Source: a bacterium (lineage in GTDB: Bacteria; B130-G9). From it: 17,849 bases of DNA. The stretch is taken from the NCBI GenBank assembly GCA_035527515.1, contig DATLAJ010000047.1:1-17849 (forward strand). Direction: 5' to 3'. The notes below the pieces were generated by a model that worked only from the letters and a program-made list of their open reading frames with translations, was not told the origin of the DNA and did not search any database. This document shows positions 13,204 to 17,849 of the stretch, piece after piece. Positions within the stretch are counted from its first letter, which is position 1, and the number at the start of each line of letters is the position of its first letter. The translations under genes and the position numbers were made by a program.

Positions 13204-15579
13204 ATGGATAAGGCTGCCGGCGTGAACGTCTATTATGCAGTTACTAAGAGGCTATTTGGGAAGCTCACCCACGAGGCGATTTGGGGACCGGAGGGCATCT
13301 CGCCGCTCAAGCGTTTCAAGGAGGGGGAGACGGCGTACAATGCTACGTGCCCCAATCCTAAGCATCAGGGAGCAAGACAGAGTTTTATCATGCCAAAGGC
13401 TTGGTCTGGTGGCTCCTGCAGAATGTGCGGGTATCGCGGCAACTGGCTGACAACTGCCGCAAAGAAAGCGGGTTCATTCCAGGATGGCGTGGCGCTTCTG
13501 GCTCAGAACGCGGGCATTGATCTGTCAGACCTTGAGCTTTCGCAGAGCGACTGGCAGGAGATGGAGGCCACATGGAAGAAGTTGACGGTTTTCGGCGTGC
13601 TGGGTCATTATTTCTCGAAGTCGTTTCAGCACAGCAGTTCACCGGCGGCGACTGCTGCGAAAGAGTATTTCAGAAAGATGGGGATGACCGAGCGGGCGCT
13701 GATGCCGTTCCCCATTGGGATATACACGAAAGCGAGCGATATCCGAGGGCATCTTGAGAAGATGGGTATTCGCAAGGACTTTGTCGAGGCGGCTGGGGTA
13801 TTTTCGGATGAGATCGAGTCCCAATACCCGTTTCTTTATGGCTTTGGTGACGCCTTGGGCAATATCACAGGGTTCATCGGTACAGAACCGGCGAATCCGG
13901 GAAACAGGATGCCGATACCAGGTTTCACTGAGGACCTCCAGAAGGTCTCACTGTTTGGGTTTGAGCAGGCGACTCCGATGATAGCTAGCGAGCGAAGCGC
14001 CTGGCTTACGGCCTCAGAGGTGGGTACGATCGCGATACAACACGAGACCAACAGGACATTCAAGATATTCAAGCAGATGCTCTCGTTAGGGATTGGGCTT
14101 CAGCCTACGAGAGAGAAGCTCGAGTCTTTACGCGAGCTCGGCGCGGAGCACTTTATTTTCGCAACCCCGACTACCCCTGAGGGTCGGAAGTTGACGGCTG
14201 ATTTCGCATCGATCATTTGCGAGCTTGGCGTTAAGGCGGACGTGATGCCGTTGCCCGATGGTGTGGAGGACTTGAGGGACCTGGTCAAGAGTCGTGGGTA
14301 CGACTATTTTGACAAGTGCATGGTGAGCCGTTCGGGGCTCTATTCGATCGGCCGCTGGCTTGGTAATGAGCTGAGCTCGAAGTTCGACCTTACCAAGGAG
14401 GGCAGCCTCGCCGAGGCAAGACGTGCTGCGGCCAAAGCGAGCCTCGAGCTGGCTGCGGCTGACGCCAAGGAGTTCGTTTATGAGGTTGGCGACAAGATCA
14501 AGTGGGACCCGCATTTCTGGTGCATAGTGCTGGAGCAGCTGGAGAAGACAGCATCAGGAGAGAGCGCGGAGAATCTGATGCACAACGTTATCGACCAGCT
14601 AGAGACGAAGCGCAAGGACGATCTGGATATGGGGTTCTCTTGGTCGCTTAGTACTGAGGACCTTGAAGAGGTCTCGGTTATGACGGTGTCCGAGGACGAG
14701 CTGATGCGGTCCTTCTACAACCCGAGGGATGTCGTGGACGCATACGAGGCGTCAAAGGCAGGGCTAAAGACGGGATTGACGAAGCTTGACGAGTGCATGT
14801 CGTTGCGTCCTGGCGAGATGACGCTTGTGTCCGGATTGCCCGGCGCTGGCAAGACTACGTTCTGCATCCATCTCATTTCACATCTTCTCAAAAGCTCCGA
14901 TCAGTCCATACTGTTCTTCAGCTTTGAGAACTCTCGCATGGCCGTTTTCAACATGCTGATCTCCAGCGAGTTTAAGATACCTCACGAGCAGATCGTCGAG
15001 AAGCAGCTGGAGGCTGGAGGCAGCAACTATCAGAAATATCTCAACGCGGTCGAGGAGTTCACTAAGTATAGAGACAAGTTGGTTGTGATTGAGGAGCCGT
15101 TCCATACACGTTATACCGCCTCGGACATCCAGGAGATATGCCATATGATGTCGGAGAACGTTCCGATCGGCCTAATCGTTGTCGATAGCCTTGGGATGCT
15201 GGCTTGGGACAAGACTTCGCCGATGGAGACCGAGACGCAGTTAGGCTCGGCCGCCAGAGACCTCCTCGACGCTGCCAAGCGCGTCAAAGCTCCTCTGCTC
15301 GTAACCAACACACCCTGGGTTGAGCGGGTTAGGTCCGAGAACGGGGACCTTGCTGAGGTGTCGCTTTCGGTCTCGCTGCGTGTGGAGCCATACGCGACGA
15401 CAATACTCAGCCTGCATCATGTGCCATATTCACCGACTGGCGAGATCAGCGCCAGCAAGTTTCCCATCGACAGGCTCATGGTGATGTTTCAGAAAAACTC
15501 AATGGGAAAGAGGCCGAGCTCATCCGTGGCGGTTGGTTTTGACCCCAAGTATCGCCGCCTCGTCGATATCACCGACTAG
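13204..15579 (+). CDS. primase-helicase fusion with degenerate TOPRIM
   Basis: The 791-aa chain has the order of phage T7 gp4 and Twinkle. A DnaG-type zinc finger has Cys49, His54, Cys72 and Cys75. The N-terminal primase core (about 120-255) includes AAKEYFRKMGMTERALMPFP, aligning with the DnaG 'YL-RGL' segment, and FLYGFGDALGNITGFIG. TOPRIM (about 262-365) keeps Glu272 and LPDGVEDL (350-357), but where DxDxxG is expected it reads TPTTPEG (321-327), without the metal-binding aspartates. A linker leads to a RecA/DnaB-type helicase: GLKTGLTKLDE, Walker A GLPGAGKTT (544-552), FSFEN (Glu575), Walker B LIVVD (Asp661) and QKNSMG (763-768). I expect a DNA helicase, probably with lost or weak primase activity. 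AGGGAG stands seven bases before the ATG. No phage genes adjoin; map follows 24 bases later. Confidence 0.88.
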   Translation: MDKAAGVNVYYAVTKRLFGKLTHEAIWGPEGISPLKRFKEGETAYNATCPNPKHQGARQSFIMPKAWSGGSCRMCGYRGNWLTTAAKKAGSFQDGVALLAQNAGIDLSDLELSQSDWQEMEATWKKLTVFGVLGHYFSKSFQHSSSPAATAAKEYFRKMGMTERALMPFPIGIYTKASDIRGHLEKMGIRKDFVEAAGVFSDEIESQYPFLYGFGDALGNITGFIGTEPANPGNRMPIPGFTEDLQKVSLFGFEQATPMIASERSAWLTASEVGTIAIQHETNRTFKIFKQMLSLGIGLQPTREKLESLRELGAEHFIFATPTTPEGRKLTADFASIICELGVKADVMPLPDGVEDLRDLVKSRGYDYFDKCMVSRSGLYSIGRWLGNELSSKFDLTKEGSLAEARRAAAKASLELAAADAKEFVYEVGDKIKWDPHFWCIVLEQLEKTASGESAENLMHNVIDQLETKRKDDLDMGFSWSLSTEDLEEVSVMTVSEDELMRSFYNPRDVVDAYEASKAGLKTGLTKLDECMSLRPGEMTLVSGLPGAGKTTFCIHLISHLLKSSDQSILFFSFENSRMAVFNMLISSEFKIPHEQIVEKQLEAGGSNYQKYLNAVEEFTKYRDKLVVIEEPFHTRYTASDIQEICHMMSENVPIGLIVVDSLGMLAWDKTSPMETETQLGSAARDLLDAAKRVKAPLLVTNTPWVERVRSENGDLAEVSLSVSLRVEPYATTILSLHHVPYSPTGEISASKFPIDRLMVMFQKNSMGKRPSSSVAVGFDPKYRRLVDITD

Positions 15580-15603
15580 TCCAGCGGCCAGCATCGGACT
15601 GAA

Positions 15604-16398
15604 ATGATAGAGCTCAAAAGCGCCAGAGAAATCGATGCTCTCTGGCATTCGTGTCAGATCGCGGCGCAGGTCCTACACGAATTAAACCTTGCCGCAAAGC
15701 CTGGCGTCACGACCAAAGCGCTCGATGAAATGGCAGAGCAGCTCATCGCCGAGAACGGCGCGACACCTTCGTTTAAGGGCTATTCGATGGCAGGCCTCTC
15801 GCCGTTCCCAGCCTCGATCACGACAAGCATCAATGAGGAGATCGTCCACGGCATTCCCTCCGACCGGAGGTTGAAAACGGGAGACCTGCTCAAGATCGAC
15901 ATTGGCGTGTTCAAAAACGGTTTTCACGGGGACACAGCTCTGTCAGTCTTGGTCGGCAAGCCTAAACCCAAGGCTAAACGATTGTTCGACGTAACTAAGA
16001 TGTCTCTCAAGTTGGCTATCGAGGCCGGACAGCCGGGAAACACCCTGGGGGATATCGGGCACGCAATTCAGAGTTATGTCGAGTCGCATGGGTTCTCGGT
16101 TGTCCGAGATTTCGTTGGGCACGGCCTCGGCCGGTCGCTGCACGAGGACCCACAGGTGCCGCATTACGGCCGACAGGGCCACGGGCTGCCAATTCAGGTT
16201 GGGATGGTCTTCTGTATCGAGCCTATGATAAACGAGGGAACTTATAGGCTGAAAATCAAGAAGGACCAATGGACAGCTGTAACTGCAGACGGGCGACTTT
16301 CAGCACAGTTCGAGCATGCAATCGCCATCACCCCGAACGGACCCAGAATCCTCACATTGCACGAGTCGGACCGGGACTTCTTCGCGCCTCGTGCATAG
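15604..16398 (+). CDS. map: methionine aminopeptidase, type I
   Basis: This 264-aa enzyme removes the initiator methionine from new proteins after deformylation. It is a type Ia form: no N-terminal zinc-finger extension and no type II insert. All five metal ligands of the family are in place: Asp99 (KIDIG), Asp110 (HGDTA), His173 (VGHGLGR), Glu206 (CIEPM) and Glu237 (QFEHAI). His82 (IVHGIP) and His180 (LHEDP) serve the active site. Each position is E. coli Map plus two, so nothing is inserted or lost through the core. The start lies 24 bases after the primase-helicase stop and has no strong Shine-Dalgarno, which suggests read-through transcription from that gene. Map usually sits with secY and adk in ribosomal operons; here it does not. 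Confidence 0.98.
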   Translation: MIELKSAREIDALWHSCQIAAQVLHELNLAAKPGVTTKALDEMAEQLIAENGATPSFKGYSMAGLSPFPASITTSINEEIVHGIPSDRRLKTGDLLKIDIGVFKNGFHGDTALSVLVGKPKPKAKRLFDVTKMSLKLAIEAGQPGNTLGDIGHAIQSYVESHGFSVVRDFVGHGLGRSLHEDPQVPHYGRQGHGLPIQVGMVFCIEPMINEGTYRLKIKKDQWTAVTADGRLSAQFEHAIAITPNGPRILTLHESDRDFFAPRA

Positions 16399-16557
16399 GC
16401 TCGGGCCGCAGCCGTCCGGCCTCCATAGTGGTTGCAGTCTGGGGATCGCGTAGTTGGCGAATGGGCCTTCTGCGAGCTGCTGGCTTTGCGACATCGCTTT
16501 TGAGTGCCGGCTTTGGGCTAGGAGAACGTCAAGAGACGTGCAGCGGAGGGTTCTAGG

Positions 16558-17849
16558 GTGATAGGCCAGCAGCTAAGGCAGATGACTTTGGTGCTGTTAC
16601 TCATCTTTTTTGCCCTTTGCGCAATCCACCTACTGAACGCCACAACCGATGACGCATTCATCACGTTTCGCTATGCAAGAAACGAGGCGTCCGGAGAGGG
16701 CCTCGTGTTCAACCCCGGCGAGCGTGTTGAGGGCTACTCCAACTTCCTCTTTGCGCAGATACTATCCTTTCTCATCGCGTCAGGCCTAGCTGGCTTCCCT
16801 CATGGATTGCTGATCTGGGCCAAGGCGCTCGGCTTGCTTTCTGGCCTGCTATGTGTAGTGGTTGTCCAAAGAACAGCTTCCCTGATCGGCCCTCGGAACA
16901 ACTTGCCGCTTGTGGTGACGATGCTATCTGCGATCTTGCTCTGCGCATCTCCGCAGTTCATAGCTTGGACGGTCGGGGGGCTGGAGACCTGTTTCTGCGC
17001 GCTATTGGTAGCGCTGGCACAGTATTTCAACCTGCGCCTCCTTCTCAACCGGAAAGACGATGGACCCAATCATTCAAGGCTTTACGCTCTCGCCGGCCTA
17101 TTCTTTCTACTCGCCTCGCTCACGCGGCCAGAGATACCGATTCTGTTCGCAGCAGCCTTCTTGACGACAGTTACGCACTTCATTCGTAAGAGGCGTCGGC
17201 TGCGCTCCCTTCTGCCTGGGCTCGCTGTCTATCTTGTCCCATACGCCGGGTTCATCACTTGGCGATACTGCTACTACGGCGACATATTCCCCAACACCTT
17301 CTACGCGAAGGCCACGGGAGGCGGCGAGGCGCAGTTGGCGGATGGGCTTCGATATTTTGGCTTCGGCATTGCGACGGTCCTCGGCCCACTGCTGCTTCTC
17401 TGCCTTGTGCCATTGTTGCTGAGGCCGAGAGTTACACAGAAAAGCTCAGAAGAAAGAGAGTTGCCTAGGCGCAACGTGAACGCCATTGGGGATGCGGATA
17501 AGAGCGCCCTATCCTCGTTGAGACTGTCGAGGCAGGTATATTGGTTCCTGCTGTGGCAGTTGGTGGCCATGTCGATATTCATCATCTATTGCGGTGGGGA
17601 CTGGATGGGCAGCTACAGGCTCTTCGTGCCGATAATGCCGGCCCTTGTGTTGATGGCCCAGTTTGGGGCAGGTTCTCTTTTTGTGAAGCTTGGCGCCTCG
17701 AGCCGAGGCGAGGTAGCAAGGCGAAGATTCTCGGTTGCAGTGGTCCTCGTCATTATCGCCGTGTTCGCCTATCATATCGCCGATGTTATGCTTCTTGCGG
17801 CGAAGCCTTCCGGGCTTGCATCCCGCGACCTTTTCAACCGTGAATACTA
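16558..17849 (+). CDS. GT-C type polyprenyl-sugar glycosyltransferase, 3' end missing
   Basis: This frame runs from a GTG at 16558 off the end of the window (430 codons). GGAGGG (16545-16550) lies seven bases before the GTG. The protein is a multi-spanning membrane protein. It opens with a hydrophobic segment (LVLLLIFFALCAIHLL), followed by DDAFITFRYARN (31-42), where the acidic pair follows the first helix as in GT-C enzymes. Further features are FNPGERVEGYSNF (about 51-63), VGGLETC, LTRPEIP, YGDIFPNTFYAK (about 239-250) and CGGDWM near 345. This set resembles the actinobacterial arabinosyltransferase AftB and related uncharacterised GT-C proteins. The likely reaction is transfer of a sugar from a polyprenyl-phosphate donor to a cell-surface glycan or protein outside the membrane. 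Donor and acceptor cannot be told. The C-terminal part is not visible. Confidence 0.88.
   Translation, partial: MIGQQLRQMTLVLLLIFFALCAIHLLNATTDDAFITFRYARNEASGEGLVFNPGERVEGYSNFLFAQILSFLIASGLAGFPHGLLIWAKALGLLSGLLCVVVVQRTASLIGPRNNLPLVVTMLSAILLCASPQFIAWTVGGLETCFCALLVALAQYFNLRLLLNRKDDGPNHSRLYALAGLFFLLASLTRPEIPILFAAAFLTTVTHFIRKRRRLRSLLPGLAVYLVPYAGFITWRYCYYGDIFPNTFYAKATGGGEAQLADGLRYFGFGIATVLGPLLLLCLVPLLLRPRVTQKSSEERELPRRNVNAIGDADKSALSSLRLSRQVYWFLLWQLVAMSIFIIYCGGDWMGSYRLFVPIMPALVLMAQFGAGSLFVKLGASSRGEVARRRFSVAVVLVIIAVFAYHIADVMLLAAKPSGLASRDLFNREY

Overview
This is a stretch of bacterial chromosome, moderately G+C rich, coding on both strands, with mostly clear Shine-Dalgarno sequences. The housekeeping genes (rsmE, apt, nadA, lon, map) are all of bacterial type. 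A very large secreted GGGI-C beta-helix protein and several short GTAGGGGCG-type hairpin repeats are the sort of content common in uncultivated environmental phyla. The sequence alone does not let me name the phylum.

Layout. On the + strand, positions 318-4167 carry rsmE, then a likely co-transcribed run: a LOG-like nucleotide-binding protein, acylphosphatase, adenine phosphoribosyltransferase, a single-domain STAS protein and nicotinate phosphoribosyltransferase. Facing it on the - strand (7850 to 4413) is lon followed by nadA. The NAD salvage enzyme (PncB type) and the de novo NAD enzyme (NadA) therefore meet tail to tail.

The 636 bases between the lon start and the next start are the most structured non-coding part. 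They hold a 255-bp element with perfect 18-bp terminal inverted repeats and an apparent 4-bp target duplication (TTCT). Inside it are a nested hairpin repeat and a near-consensus sigma-70 promoter (TTGACA-N17-TATTAT). That promoter points at the gene for a 1295-residue secreted protein with two parallel beta-helix domains and about 25 rungs, many bearing cysteine. A short reading frame resembling that protein's N-terminal domain follows, probably a broken relic, and then a patch of degenerate repeats (12885-13100).

The right end carries a 791-residue primase-helicase fusion. It has an intact-looking CHCC zinc finger and an intact helicase Walker motif, but the Asp-x-Asp of its TOPRIM domain appears to be missing. 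Next come type I methionine aminopeptidase and the first 430 codons of a GT-C-type multi-membrane glycosyltransferase that runs off the window.

Most genes are ordinary housekeeping. The points worth a second look are the MITE-like element with its outward promoter, the degenerate-primase helicase with no phage genes around it, and the internally duplicated, cysteine-lined beta-helix protein with its nearby relic.
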